This document shows positions 35,432 through 43,636 of a DNA stretch of 64,000 nucleotides, piece by piece. The stretch is from Poriferisodalis sp965237655 (lineage in GTDB: Bacteria > Actinomycetota > Acidimicrobiia > Acidimicrobiales > Poriferisodalaceae), in NCBI RefSeq assembly GCF_965237655.1, contig NZ_CBDEGB010000001.1, forward strand, positions 806,001-870,000, given 5' to 3'. The translations under genes were made by a program, and so were the position numbers. Each line of letters begins with the position of its first letter. Position 1 is the stretch's first letter. The notes beneath the pieces were generated by a model. That model did not search any database. It saw only the letters and a program-made list of their open reading frames with translations, and was not told the origin of the DNA.

Positions 35432-35995
35432 ATGACGTTCGTCGCCTTGTACGACGCCAACGTCCTCTATCCGGGATCGTTGCGTGATCTTCTGGTGAGA
35501 CTTGGTCAATCCCGATTGTTTCAAGCAAAGTGGACTGATCAGATCCTTGATGAGACATTCTCCGCGATCGTCCGAGACCAGCCCGAGCTGGCCGACAAGT
35601 TGGGGCGGACGCGTGAATTGATGAACAACGCGCTCACCGACGCACAGGTCACCGGCTACGAGTCCCTGACAGAGGGATTGGTGCTACCTGACGCAGCAGA
35701 TCGCCACATCCTGGCGGCCGCCATCGTCTGTAACGCCCAAGTGATCGTAACCGCCAATCTGCGTCACTTCCCCGACGAATCACTAGCACCGTTCGACATT
35801 GAGGCGCAGAGTCCTGATGAGTTCGTGATCAATGTGCTTGAACTCGCGCCGGCTCGAGTCATCGGCATCATCAAGGATCAGGCTCGTGCGCTCACAAGGC
35901 CTGAAATGACATTTGAAGAACTCCTTGAACGGCTTCGAGACGTAGGTCTCCCTCGCACCGTGGCGGCGATACGTCAACAGTTCGGGCCACCCTGA
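35432..35995 (+). CDS. PIN-domain toxin
   Basis: 187 residues. The PIN fold is marked by VALYDANVLYPGSLRDLL (first acidic residue, Asp), WTDQILDETFSAIV (Glu), LVLPDAADRHILAAAI (two Asp) and VIVTANLRHFP. These acidic residues coordinate the metal used to cut RNA, as in VapC-like ribonucleases. The C-terminal 60 residues (MTFEELLERLRDVGLP) form an extra helical tail. It is coupled to the HTH antitoxin upstream. Confidence 0.85.
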   Translation: MTFVALYDANVLYPGSLRDLLVRLGQSRLFQAKWTDQILDETFSAIVRDQPELADKLGRTRELMNNALTDAQVTGYESLTEGLVLPDAADRHILAAAIVCNAQVIVTANLRHFPDESLAPFDIEAQSPDEFVINVLELAPARVIGIIKDQARALTRPEMTFEELLERLRDVGLPRTVAAIRQQFGPP

Positions 35996-35999
35996 CGGT

Positions 36000-36899
36000 G
36001 TGCTTCTGGCGTGGCGTGACGCCATGGTTGTGCTCACGCAGGAAAACCCAGCGCTGACCCCTGAGCCGGAGGCGCTGGTCGGCCGCGTCACCGAGTTCGT
36101 CAGGGTCGCTGACACCGTCCGGCGACCCGCGACCGAGTCTTCAGTGTCGGTCCGACGGCTGCTCACCCATCTCGTGCACACCGGATTCGACGGCGCTCCC
36201 CGTTTCCTCAGCACCGAGCCCGACGGTTCGATCGTGCTCAGCTGGATCGAGGGGTGGGTGCCGGCCGACACCGAGTGCTGGCGGCTGGGCCGCGGCGAGC
36301 TGGCGTCGGTCGGGGAGCTGTTGCGGTCCTATCACGACTGCGTCGCAGGCTTCCCTCCCGAGACCGGCTTCGAAGAAGGCCCGCAGGCCGTCGCGGCGAG
36401 TCAGGTCGTGTGCCACGGGGACATAGCGCCGCGCAACACCGTGTTCAGGGACGGGCGGGCGACGGCGTTTATCGACTGGGACGGCATCTTCGTCTCGACG
36501 CCGATGTGGGACCTAGCGCACGCCGTCTGGCAGTTCGCCCCTGTCTGCGACAATGCCGATCCCTGGCTGGGTGGCTGGCCGAGCCCGTCCGACCGGTCAG
36601 CGCGCATCGCGGCGCTGGTCGGCGGCTACCGGCTGAGCGCCGACAGGGCCGATGAGCTCGCAGACATGGTCGCCGGGGTCATCGCCGGCATCACAGGCAG
36701 CGTTGTCCGCAAGATCGCTGCGGGGATCCCGGCATTCGTGCAGCTGGAACGCGAAGGCGTCCTCGAAGCGCTCGATAGCCAGCACCGAGCCGCCGAACAG
36801 CTCCACTCCCTCATCGCCCAAGCCGTCGTCGCGGACCCAGCTTCGGCCGAGAGCACCCACTTGGCGGTGCCCGAAGTGTCGAATCCCGCAAAGACGTAA
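36000..36899 (+). CDS. Aminoglycoside phosphotransferase (APH) family kinase
   Basis: 299 residues from GTG 36000; ATG 36024 is an equally good start. The catalytic loop VVCHGDIAPRNTVF and the metal-binding AFIDWDGIF are the APH/choline-kinase signatures. VRRLLTHLVHTGFDGAPRFL supplies the N-lobe pattern. Members phosphorylate small hydroxyl compounds, including antibiotics, sugars or amino acids; substrate cannot be read. It follows the PIN toxin by only a few bases but functional linkage is unlikely. Confidence 0.8.
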   Translation: MLLAWRDAMVVLTQENPALTPEPEALVGRVTEFVRVADTVRRPATESSVSVRRLLTHLVHTGFDGAPRFLSTEPDGSIVLSWIEGWVPADTECWRLGRGELASVGELLRSYHDCVAGFPPETGFEEGPQAVAASQVVCHGDIAPRNTVFRDGRATAFIDWDGIFVSTPMWDLAHAVWQFAPVCDNADPWLGGWPSPSDRSARIAALVGGYRLSADRADELADMVAGVIAGITGSVVRKIAAGIPAFVQLEREGVLEALDSQHRAAEQLHSLIAQAVVADPASAESTHLAVPEVSNPAKT

Positions 36900-36934
36900 C
36901 CCCGACCGTTTACCGAAGCAGGACGGTTCCGGGG
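36900..36934 (+). terminator. Hairpin after the APH gene
   Basis: CCCCGACCGT (36900-36909) can pair with ACGGTTCCGGGG (36923-36934) with a two-base bulge, directly after the APH stop codon. The T run is weak (CTTTG). Confidence 0.45.
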
Positions 36935-37064
36935 CTTTGAGGAGGCACCGCACGCCGTGACGGCACCGGCGCCAAGAACCGCTGCCTCGTGGGCGCAAAG
37001 GCCACGCCACCCATCAACGCAGGCACGGGGCAGAGCAGACCGTGCCCGCAAGGTGTGACGGGAC

Positions 37065-37301
37065 TCAGCGGGACGGGGTCGGCAGAGCGTCGCTCACTGC
37101 GCGTCGAATCCAGGATGACACCGAGCGATCCTCGGCTGCCGCAGCCACTCTGATCTGTTCGAGCACACTCGGCGGAAAGCGCACGGCGATCGGATCGGAC
37201 AGCTTCGGCGTGCGTCGCCGCGCCGGTCCTTGGGGACGCAGGTTTTCCGGCTGGCTGTAGAACTCGAATTCCTCGGCGGGGGTCATGGGCTCAGCGTTCA
37301 T
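37065..37301 (-). CDS. RHH-type antitoxin
   Basis: 78 residues from ATG 37301. The C-terminal half reads LSDPIAVRFPPSVLEQIRVAA (strand then helix; core IAVRFPPSVLEQIRVAA) and EDRSVSSWIRRAVSDAL (second helix), a ribbon-helix-helix domain. The ATG overlaps the upstream toxin-like stop by four bases (ATGA), so the toxin comes first. It probably binds the operon promoter. Confidence 0.7.
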   Translation of the reverse strand: MNAEPMTPAEEFEFYSQPENLRPQGPARRRTPKLSDPIAVRFPPSVLEQIRVAAAAEDRSVSSWIRRAVSDALPTPSR

Positions 37302-37603
37302 CTGTCCTCCATGTACTGGGCAATGAGATACGAGGGCGCCTCGTAGCAGCCGATCGGTCGGCACCGTGTCGGGTCGCCCGAGTCCGACGGTGCAAGAAGG
37401 ACCACCAGCACCACTCCGCTGACCTCGGAGACCATGAGCCAGAGCGCCGGCGGGGTTGCAGGGTAGAAGAGCGGGTCGCTTCGCCAGACGTCGACGATGT
37501 CGGGCACGCCGAGCGCGCCGTGCTTGAAAAGATGCGGCAGCTGGTCCATGATTTCGAACGGGTCATCATCGTCGAGGAGATCCAGGTCGAAGAGGATCTC
37601 CAC
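37298..37603 (-). CDS. Toxin-like partner of the RHH antitoxin
   Basis: About 101 residues from GTG 37603 (VEILFDLDLLDD). A -10-like TATACA lies just 9 bases upstream on the same strand, so the transcript is likely leaderless. The body contains LFKHGALGVPDIVDVWR and ALWLMVSEVSGVVLVVLLAP, a compact alpha/beta pattern resembling small BrnT-like or related toxins. Toxin-first order and the four-base overlap with the RHH gene support a toxin-antitoxin pair. The family is not firmly recognised. Confidence 0.55.
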   Translation of the reverse strand: MEILFDLDLLDDDDPFEIMDQLPHLFKHGALGVPDIVDVWRSDPLFYPATPPALWLMVSEVSGVVLVVLLAPSDSGDPTRCRPIGCYEAPSYLIAQYMEDR

Positions 37604-37914
37604 AGAGGTGATTGTATAACAAACGAATACAGATGGGGCGCAGATGGAGGCTCGGTCGACCAAGTAGGCCGACGCCTCGGCCTAGCGCCGAACGGCTCCA
37701 CTCCCGCATCGCCCAGGCCGCTGTTTCTGCGAGCGCTGGATCGCCTCAGGGCTGAGATCGAGCACCCAGCCCCGATGCCGAGCGGTCGGTGCGCGTGGGA
37801 TTGTGCGAGCGACGCAGCAAAACGGCTGTGACCGACATGGGGATCACTCCTACTCTGCCGCCATGACGCAACGACCACGCCGAGCGTGTTGCCACAGCGG
37901 TTGAGGGCAGCCCG
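37604..37914. other. Intergenic region between divergent genes
   Basis: 311 bases. The promoter of the toxin-like gene is at its left end (TGTATA on the plus strand at 37613-37618). Beyond this I see no gene or repeat. Confidence 0.4.
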
Positions 37915-38315
37915 GTGACCTCTGGCTACGAGGCCGCACTGCTGGTGCTGGTGCTGCTGCTCCCCGGAGCATTTGCAGCCTGGGGGTTCGAGCGGCATGT
38001 ACAGCGTTACGGCCGGCGTCTGAACGACTGGCTCTTGCGATTGGCCGGCCTGTCGGCGGTGTGCCTCGCAGTGGGGGCGGGGCCGCTGTACTGGCTGATG
38101 GCCACCTACGGGCGTGATTTCGCGGAACGCGAGACGTTGCCGTGGTGGTTGTACCTCGTCCCGGGCCTCTATCTCGTGCTGCCCGCATCGGGAGGGTGGG
38201 CACTGGGCCTGCTGGTGCGTCGCTCGGGGTCACCGATGTCAAAGCTGCTCGGCCCGATCCGCGCACCATCTGCTTGGGACTCGCTGTTCGACACCAGAGA
38301 GGCGGGGTTCGTGAG
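37915..38315 (+). pseudogene. DUF6338-like membrane protein, truncated
   Basis: The N-terminal part is a membrane protein: LVLVLLLPGAFAAWGFE, then LAGLSAVCLAVGAGPLYWLM and LYLVPGLYLVLPASGGWAL. PSAWDSLFDTREAGFVR is the DUF6338 phrase that normally continues into a soluble domain. After GFVR the sequence becomes that of a transposase OrfA and the frame closes at 38343. The product (142 residues) thus ends in foreign residues and is probably non-functional. Confidence 0.65.
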
Positions 38316-38462
38316 ATGCCGGCAGAGTTCCGGCGGCGTGTGATCGATCTGGTCGAGTCTGGTCGTCCGGTCGCTGCGGTGGCGGCTGAGCTGGGGATCA
38401 GCGGGCAGTCGATCTACACGTGGCGCCGTCAGGCACGCATCGATGCCGGGGTCGAGCCCGGC
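38316..38462 (+). mobile_element. IS3-type orfA fragment
   Basis: MPAEFRRRVIDLVESGRP and VAAELGISGQSIYTWRRQA (two parts of one frame) are the N-terminal helix-turn-helix of an IS3-family OrfA. The match breaks off near VEPG. No orfB is present. It interrupts the DUF6338-like gene. Confidence 0.7.
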
Positions 38463-38619
38463 ACCCTGTTCCGACCATCCCAAGTGGGTAGCGGTGTCGG
38501 CTGCCAACGCGATCGTGGATTGCGCCAAGGGCATGGCGTAGTCGATGTTGTTCGTCGTTGAGGGTGACGGTGGGGTGAGGGGATTGCCGTATCGGCGCTC
38601 GACGATGTTTACTATTCGT

Positions 38620-39474
38620 ATGGATTCTGCTGAGGCGCTCGCCAGCATGCCGTTCGTGTTCAAGACGCGTGAGTTCTGCGCGTGTGCTGGCGTCAAGCCG
38701 TCGTCTGCGTCGCGCTCCCTGCGTGCCGCCGCCGCTGAAGGCATCGTCTCAAGAGTCGGGCGGGGTCTGTGGCAGCGCAGCGACAGCGAAGCGCCTGTCG
38801 CCGAGTGCAGCACGCCTCATCCGTTCCCGCCTGCTTGGATGAACGCCAACGAGTGCCTCATGGATGCAGCATTCGGTGCTGCGCCGCGCCGAATGTCGCA
38901 CTTGATGGCGCTTGAAGCAGCGGGCGTGCCGTTGGTCGTCGGACCGCAACTGTCGTTCCCGCATGAACACGCCAGGACGGCGATGCCTTTGGGCATCACA
39001 GTGTTCAGTGAACCCCGCGATCGTGTCTGCCTTTTCGCGGCGAGGCTGACCGAGCGCACTTGGATGTCGTCCCCGACGCGCGCTGCGGTCGAGACCGCTC
39101 AGCATGATGTTGCTGCGCCTCTGTGGGACGAGCGCATCGCGTGGGTGTTCGCCGAGGACGGCGGCGCCATCCTCGATGCCGAAGAAGCCGTCGAGATCAG
39201 CGACGCGTTGCAGATGCGGGCAGGACTGCGGCGTCTGTCGTCCATCGCGGACGCGCTGCGCCGCCTCGCCGCCAGCGACCCCGGCGGCAGCTTGGGCAGC
39301 GTCCCTGACCAGTGGGCAAACATCGTGACCGCCCGACGAGGCGACGCGTGGATTCGCCTGCGCCGATCCATGCGGGCACCGCTCGGGCCGTCCGAGGCCG
39401 CATGGGTGGACAGCGAACGCAAAGTGCTGTGGGATCGGCACCCCAGGGCGCTCGCGGCATCCCTTATGACATGA
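38620..39474 (+). CDS. AbiEi-like antitoxin
   Basis: 284 residues from ATG 38620; ATG 38605 is in frame five codons earlier. The N-terminal winged helix (FVFKTREFCACAGVKPSSASR, core FKTREFCACAGVKPSSASRS, then EGIVSRVGRGLW) resembles AbiEi-family antitoxins of type IV toxin-antitoxin systems. The remainder, with WMNANECLMDAAFGAAP, HLMALEAAG and GITVFSEPRD, is the family-like C-terminal domain. The expected AbiEii nucleotidyltransferase toxin does not follow intact; at most a decayed nucleotidyltransferase-like frame lies on the other strand. Confidence 0.65.
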   Translation: MDSAEALASMPFVFKTREFCACAGVKPSSASRSLRAAAAEGIVSRVGRGLWQRSDSEAPVAECSTPHPFPPAWMNANECLMDAAFGAAPRRMSHLMALEAAGVPLVVGPQLSFPHEHARTAMPLGITVFSEPRDRVCLFAARLTERTWMSSPTRAAVETAQHDVAAPLWDERIAWVFAEDGGAILDAEEAVEISDALQMRAGLRRLSSIADALRRLAASDPGGSLGSVPDQWANIVTARRGDAWIRLRRSMRAPLGPSEAAWVDSERKVLWDRHPRALAASLMT

Positions 39475-39964
39475 ACATCGCCTCTCCCTCCGGCGCTGGC
39501 GCGAAATTCGTTGCCGCAGGTCAGAGGAGCGCGAATTCGCCGCTTGCAGGCGATATTGCCCTGATTGGCAGGGATTCTGGCCGGATCTGGAAGGGAAATT
39601 CCAACGCGTTTCGTTCGGGCCTTTCGACGCTATGGCGCCAAGGCGAACTCTGCGCCATGCGTTCGCAGACGTTCAGAGAGCGTCCGGTGGAGCCGAGGCG
39701 TTCTCCGACCTCTCTTGGCCAATCCCGCGGCAGCCCGCGCTCAGCCGCGACCTCAGCCGTGATCTCACCGACAATCGCCGGACCGTTCCGAAGCGCATCG
39801 TCAACCGTCGACTCGCTATCACCTGCTCGCCGCGCCATGTTGACCATCATCGTGGCGGGCGTCTGACCCGAGCAGCCAGGGTCAGTCGCGGCTGTGCCGG
39901 CTCGCTCTGCCGCAACCCGAGTTCAGGCATTCCGCGATGTGCTCACAGCGACCGGTCGCGATCA
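39475..39964. other. Region with a possible decayed gene
   Basis: 490 bases. On the minus strand 39521-39850 encodes TAEVAAERGLPRDWP preceded by TVDDALRNGPAIV, which faintly resembles small nucleotidyltransferase-like proteins. The rest of that frame is unconvincing. No other feature is supported. Confidence 0.25.
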
Positions 39965-40207
39965 TCAATCGGCACCACGGAGCGGCAGATCGAATCGGGC
40001 GACCATTTCCAGCCCGAGCACAGTCAGCGCCGCCAGCACCTTGCTCGACGTTGAGCTGTGATCGCCCTGCTCCAGCCGGATGACCCACTGCCGGGTAGTG
40101 CCCACCTGATCCGCGAGTTGCTGTTGGGTCATCGCGGCCGCGAGCCGTGTTTCGCGCACCACCGCCCCGAGATCGGCGGCCGACCCGACTTTGCAGCCCT
40201 CGATCAC
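39965..40207 (-). CDS. Second XRE antitoxin-like protein of the hip operon
   Basis: 80 residues from GTG 40207, which overlaps the hipA stop as GTGA. ADLGAVVRETRLAAAMTQQQ and LADQVGTTRQWVIRLEQGD form a five-helix XRE DNA-binding domain, followed by KVLAALTVLGLEMVARFDLP as in HipB proteins. A second HipB-like gene after hipA, besides the one before it, is unusual. It may be a duplicate antitoxin or a co-repressor. Confidence 0.75.
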   Translation of the reverse strand: MIEGCKVGSAADLGAVVRETRLAAAMTQQQLADQVGTTRQWVIRLEQGDHSSTSSKVLAALTVLGLEMVARFDLPLRGAD

Positions 40208-41613
40208 AGCAACGACCTGTGCCTGCCTTTGTGGCCGGGACGAAGCAGACAGGGCTTGCGGGTGCGCTTGACCGTCTCGCCGCATGTCTCGATCTCAGGC
40301 GGAGCAGCCGCCGCGAGCAGCGACGCATCCCGCTCCCGGCCGGAGAATGCCAGAATGGCGTTGTTGCCTCGCACCGCTTGGCGAGCATGCGCGACGACGC
40401 GCTCGCAGACGAACTGTGCCGTGCCGAGCGCCCACTCGGGGCATTGCGCGGCAGCCGACTCTAGAGCGTTCGGCATATCTTGTGCCATGTCGTGGAGTTC
40501 GTCGGCGGCGACATCGACCCGAAGCCGCGCGGCGATCTGTGACCACTGCTGCACTGTCGTTGGGCTCGGCTCATTGAAGCGCATCGCGGGACGCATCGTT
40601 TGGGCATCGGGCGTCACGTAGGCGACGGCCGAACTCAAGTCGTACAAGGGGGCCAGCCTGGGAACGCGGCCGTCCAACAGCACCCCGTAGTTCTTGGAGT
40701 GCCCGTCGGCATTGCCGATCAGCCAGTTGTAGAACACAGACAAGAAGAACTTGCGAGGGTCGTCGCTGCCTGTCTCGTGCCGCAGCAGCCCGATGACTGC
40801 CTCGGGTGTCGGCCCGCCGTCCGACTGATACTTGAGGTCCGGGCGCAACCCCAGCGCTTGGCACAGGTCCTCAAAGTGGGAGCGATGCACTTCGCTTTCG
40901 CGTTCATGGCGGTCGAAACGCTCGGCGACCAGGCAGATCTCGTCCTCGAATGCTGCCAGCGATGTGCGTGCCGCTTCCAGCCCGAGAGTCCCGGCCGCCG
41001 TCTGGCACAGATGCTCGTTCACGGCTATGGAGTCCCGCAAGGCCGAGTTCAGATGCCCTCGCTGGGGCTTGAGAATATGGGTCGTCGCGAGTGAGCCGGT
41101 GGGCAAATGCCACCCGTCGACGGTGAGCCTCAACGCCATCTTGGGCTGGGCGCCGGGGAGCGACAGCCGCAGTTCTCCCAGCCCTTCAGTGGGGGCGTCT
41201 TCTGCGTCTTGCGCGATGAGGCGAAGCATCGCGGCCAACTCGGAATCCGAGACTCTCGAGAGGACCGCCAGTTGCGGGTCGGGCAACACCGGGTCCGGGT
41301 GAAACTGCACCGCCCCCGCGCACTCCAGCCCAGCCTGGGTGCTCAGCAGGTCGAACGGGGCTGTGGAGGTCGCCTCCAGTTCCTGCATCCACCGCGAGCG
41401 AGTGCGCGGGTTGTCCGGCAGCAGCCCGTCGATCCACGGCGAGATGTCCAATCGGCTGTGCTGACCGACCGGGAGCGACAGCGACACAGGCGCGGCTGAC
41501 AGCGGATAGTCGTCGAGGTACCCAAAGTGCACGGCTCCTCGCAACGAACGCACTGCGCGGCCGACCAATTCGCCGTGCAGGAATACGTAGAGGCAGTGCG
41601 TCGACCCCGCCAT
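40204..41613 (-). CDS. hipA: HipA-type serine/threonine kinase toxin
   Basis: 469 residues. The N-terminal HipA domain (LYVFLHGELVGRAVRSL, LPVGQHSRLDISPWIDGLL) is followed by the kinase core. LSLPGAQPKMAL is the Gly-rich activation segment, ILKPQRGH the ATP-binding Lys strand, LIGNADGHSKNYGVLL the catalytic loop, and LAPLYDLSSAVAY the metal-binding Asp. HipA kinases phosphorylate glutamyl-tRNA synthetase or related targets and induce dormancy. The C-terminus carries an extra Cys/His tail (CGETVKRTRKPC, then GHKGRHRS) that looks like a small zinc-binding knuckle. It lies three bases after hipB and overlaps the second XRE gene. Confidence 0.88.
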   Translation of the reverse strand: MAGSTHCLYVFLHGELVGRAVRSLRGAVHFGYLDDYPLSAAPVSLSLPVGQHSRLDISPWIDGLLPDNPRTRSRWMQELEATSTAPFDLLSTQAGLECAGAVQFHPDPVLPDPQLAVLSRVSDSELAAMLRLIAQDAEDAPTEGLGELRLSLPGAQPKMALRLTVDGWHLPTGSLATTHILKPQRGHLNSALRDSIAVNEHLCQTAAGTLGLEAARTSLAAFEDEICLVAERFDRHERESEVHRSHFEDLCQALGLRPDLKYQSDGGPTPEAVIGLLRHETGSDDPRKFFLSVFYNWLIGNADGHSKNYGVLLDGRVPRLAPLYDLSSAVAYVTPDAQTMRPAMRFNEPSPTTVQQWSQIAARLRVDVAADELHDMAQDMPNALESAAAQCPEWALGTAQFVCERVVAHARQAVRGNNAILAFSGRERDASLLAAAAPPEIETCGETVKRTRKPCLLRPGHKGRHRSLL

Positions 41614-41616
41614 GCG

Positions 41617-41862
41617 CTACACCTCTTCGGGCGGTGCGCCCGAAGCCCGCACGATGACGCTGGCCTCCAACGCCGACAGCGCAGCCACCACATCGCCCAG
41701 CGACGCGTCGGTACGGCCGCTCTCAAAGCTGGACACCCACTGCTGGGACCGACCGACGGCCGCGGCCAACTGCACCTGATTCCAGCCGAGCCGGCGGCGC
41801 AGGAAACGAACACAGCGGCGAAGGCCGCCTGGAGCGGCGAGCACGACCGTCTCTTGTGTCAC
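41617..41862 (-). CDS. hipB: HipB-type XRE antitoxin
   Basis: 81 residues from GTG 41862. LRRCVRFLRRRLGWNQVQLA and AAAVGRSQQWVSSFESGRTD form the XRE helix-turn-helix, followed by LGDVVAALSALEASVIV. The start lies inside an inverted repeat (41856-41900). A TATACT -10-like box sits about 9 bases upstream on the minus strand, so the message is probably leaderless. It should bind HipA and its own operator. Confidence 0.85.
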   Translation of the reverse strand: MTQETVVLAAPGGLRRCVRFLRRRLGWNQVQLAAAVGRSQQWVSSFESGRTDASLGDVVAALSALEASVIVRASGAPPEEV

Positions 41863-41900
41863 ACAAAATAGTATAGCTGCTTTACTATTCCATGTGACAC
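41856..41900. promoter_or_regulatory. Inverted-repeat operator of the hip operon
   Basis: GTGTCACACAAAATAGTA (41856-41873) and TACTATTCCATGTGACAC (41883-41900) are inverted repeats matching at 15 of 18 positions around a nine-base centre. They cover the hipB start and -10 region, so binding by HipB would block transcription. Confidence 0.75.
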
Positions 41901-42108
41901 AAGGCCCCGAGGCCGTGTTGCGCGCAAAGCTCAGACCCCCCGCCCCCCGCCCGCAATGGTGCGGCAGACACTGACGCCGACTTGTAGCCCGGTGTGTAGC
42001 AGAACTCACCCCCACATCCTCCTGTGGACCGCCAAACTTGTTGGGGTAGCAACCTGAGGTCCCTTCGGGGCGAAGCCACAATGCCTGAGCCCGAAGCCAA
42101 GGGCAGAG

Positions 42109-42136
42109 AAACCCGATACGTATGCGATCGGGTTTT
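42109..42136 (+). terminator. Orphan intrinsic terminator
   Basis: AAACCCGAT (42109-42117) pairs with ATCGGGTTT (42127-42135) around a nine-base loop and is followed by TTCTATTT. No plus-strand gene ends just before it. It could end an unseen RNA or act bidirectionally. The remainder of 41901-42230 holds no recognisable gene. Confidence 0.55.
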
Positions 42137-42239
42137 CTATTTGAATCACCCCGGGTTTGGTGGAGGCTCTGTTCCTTGAGAGGATGGAGCTGAGGTGTGT
42201 CTGACTCTTCCGCGGAGATCGGCTCAGAAATGAACCAAG

Positions 42240-43319
42240 TCATGCCGTGTTCTCAGGTTTGTTGGCAGCGGTCCGGCGGTTGTGTTCGAGCCGTCGTGTT
42301 CGGGCTCGCTGGAGGCCCCGCCGGCGGGCCTCGCGGATCGTTTCTCCTCGTTGGTGGTGTTCGTCGTTGGGGGTGACGCAGCCGATCGCTTCGTGCAGTC
42401 GGACTTCGTTGTAGTCGATCCGGACGCGCGCCGGCTCGATGTCGGGCAGCGCCGGGTCGGTGATCGAGCACAGGTGGGGCCATTCGTGGGTGATGTGCCC
42501 GAAGAAGCTCTCGATCCAGGCTTGGCCGGTGGGTGTGCGGGGCCGGCCGTGGTGCTGGGCGATGGCCATCATCGCCATGCAGGCGCGGGTGTCGTGGCTG
42601 GTCATTGCCGGGCCGTTGTCGGACACGGCGAGCAGGATGGGCCGGTCGGGGTCGTCGACGCCGAGGTCGAGGCGGTCGTCGGCGGGCAGCTCGTCGAGGC
42701 CTTGGGCCACCAGCGCCTGGTCGAACACGGCACGCACTTGGGTGGAGGTCTCCTCGGTCGAGACCAGCGTGGCGGTCCAGCAGCGCGAGACCATGTCGAC
42801 GATCGCGAGCACGCAGCGCCGGGCCCGCCCGAGGCGGGTCACGTCCCAGACCCGGATCCGGTTCGGTTCCCAGACCAGCCAGTGCGGCCACGGTGTCCTC
42901 GGCCGCTTCGGCGCCGGTGCCCGCTCGGGCAGCACAAGCCCGTGAGCAGCGAGAACACGCCGCAACGTCGAGGGTGCCACCCACACCCTGTCCACATAGG
43001 AGCCACGGTGGGCGAGCTTGCGGTGTGATCGGTCGATTGGCCCCCACTCCTCGGCGACGACGAGGATCTCCGCGACCTCATCGGCCAGCAAGGCGTGCAC
43101 CGGCGCGCCTGCGGGGGCCAGATCGCACAGGGTGCCCAGCTCCCGCCGGCGGGCCCGCCAGCGGTGCACCCGGTCGTCGCAGACCTGCCACACGCCCGCA
43201 GCCCACGTGTGCGAGAACCCGGCGGCAACAGCGTCGTCGACAGTGTTGAGGACCAGCTCTTTAGCCTCGGCGGGGACTCCTGCGGGGACCGGCCCGCTCA
43301 GTCCCAGCCGGATTTTCCC
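42240..43319 (-). CDS. IS3-family transposase OrfB
   Basis: About 359 residues, expressed by -1 frameshifting from OrfA; the junction is near the run GGGGAAAATCC (around 43310-43320). The rve integrase core has Asp in RVWDVTRLGRARRC, Asp in LLAVSDNGPAM and Glu in WIESFFGHITHEW, the DDE triad. LVLNTVDDAVAAGFSHTWA and APSTLRRVLAAHGL precede it. No internal stop is present, so it may be active. Confidence 0.85.
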   Translation of the reverse strand, partial: GKIRLGLSGPVPAGVPAEAKELVLNTVDDAVAAGFSHTWAAGVWQVCDDRVHRWRARRRELGTLCDLAPAGAPVHALLADEVAEILVVAEEWGPIDRSHRKLAHRGSYVDRVWVAPSTLRRVLAAHGLVLPERAPAPKRPRTPWPHWLVWEPNRIRVWDVTRLGRARRCVLAIVDMVSRCWTATLVSTEETSTQVRAVFDQALVAQGLDELPADDRLDLGVDDPDRPILLAVSDNGPAMTSHDTRACMAMMAIAQHHGRPRTPTGQAWIESFFGHITHEWPHLCSITDPALPDIEPARVRIDYNEVRLHEAIGCVTPNDEHHQRGETIREARRRGLQRARTRRLEHNRRTAANKPENTA

Positions 43320-43636
43320 CGCACGATGGCCAACTCGATCGCTTGGGCCTTGACCGCCTCGGCGAGCCGGCCGATCTCCGCCTGGGCTTCTTCGAGCTCC
43401 CAGTTCCGCTCGGCAGCCGGCCGGCCCGGCCTGCGTGCCAGCGCCGCCAGCGCCGCGTCCTTCACCGTGCGGCCGATGGTGATCACCGTCGACACATCGA
43501 CCCCCCACCTCCGGGCAGCGTCGGCCTGGGCGACCGCTCCGCTCGTGACCTGCAAGCAGATCTCCCACTTCGTCTCCGCGGACAGCCTCTTGAGTCGACG
43601 CCGACCCTCGCCGATCGTCATCAGATGCTCCTTCAC
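43298..43636 (-). CDS. IS3-family transposase OrfA
   Basis: 112 residues. ICLQVTSGAVAQADAARRWG and VDVSTVITIGRTVKDAAL form the helix-turn-helix, followed by a leucine-zipper-like stretch (ELEEAQAEIGRLAEAVKAQA). It overlaps OrfB by about 20 bases with a slippery GGGGAAAA. Confidence 0.8.
   Translation of the reverse strand: MKEHLMTIGEGRRRLKRLSAETKWEICLQVTSGAVAQADAARRWGVDVSTVITIGRTVKDAALAALARRPGRPAAERNWELEEAQAEIGRLAEAVKAQAIELAIVRGKSGWD

Noticed and set aside
36000..36899. APH-family gene as a defined antibiotic-resistance gene
   Set aside because: Only generic APH motifs are visible; nothing indicates an antibiotic substrate.
42282..43249. Plus-strand frames across element A
   Set aside because: Antisense to OrfB, whose DDE triad is clear.
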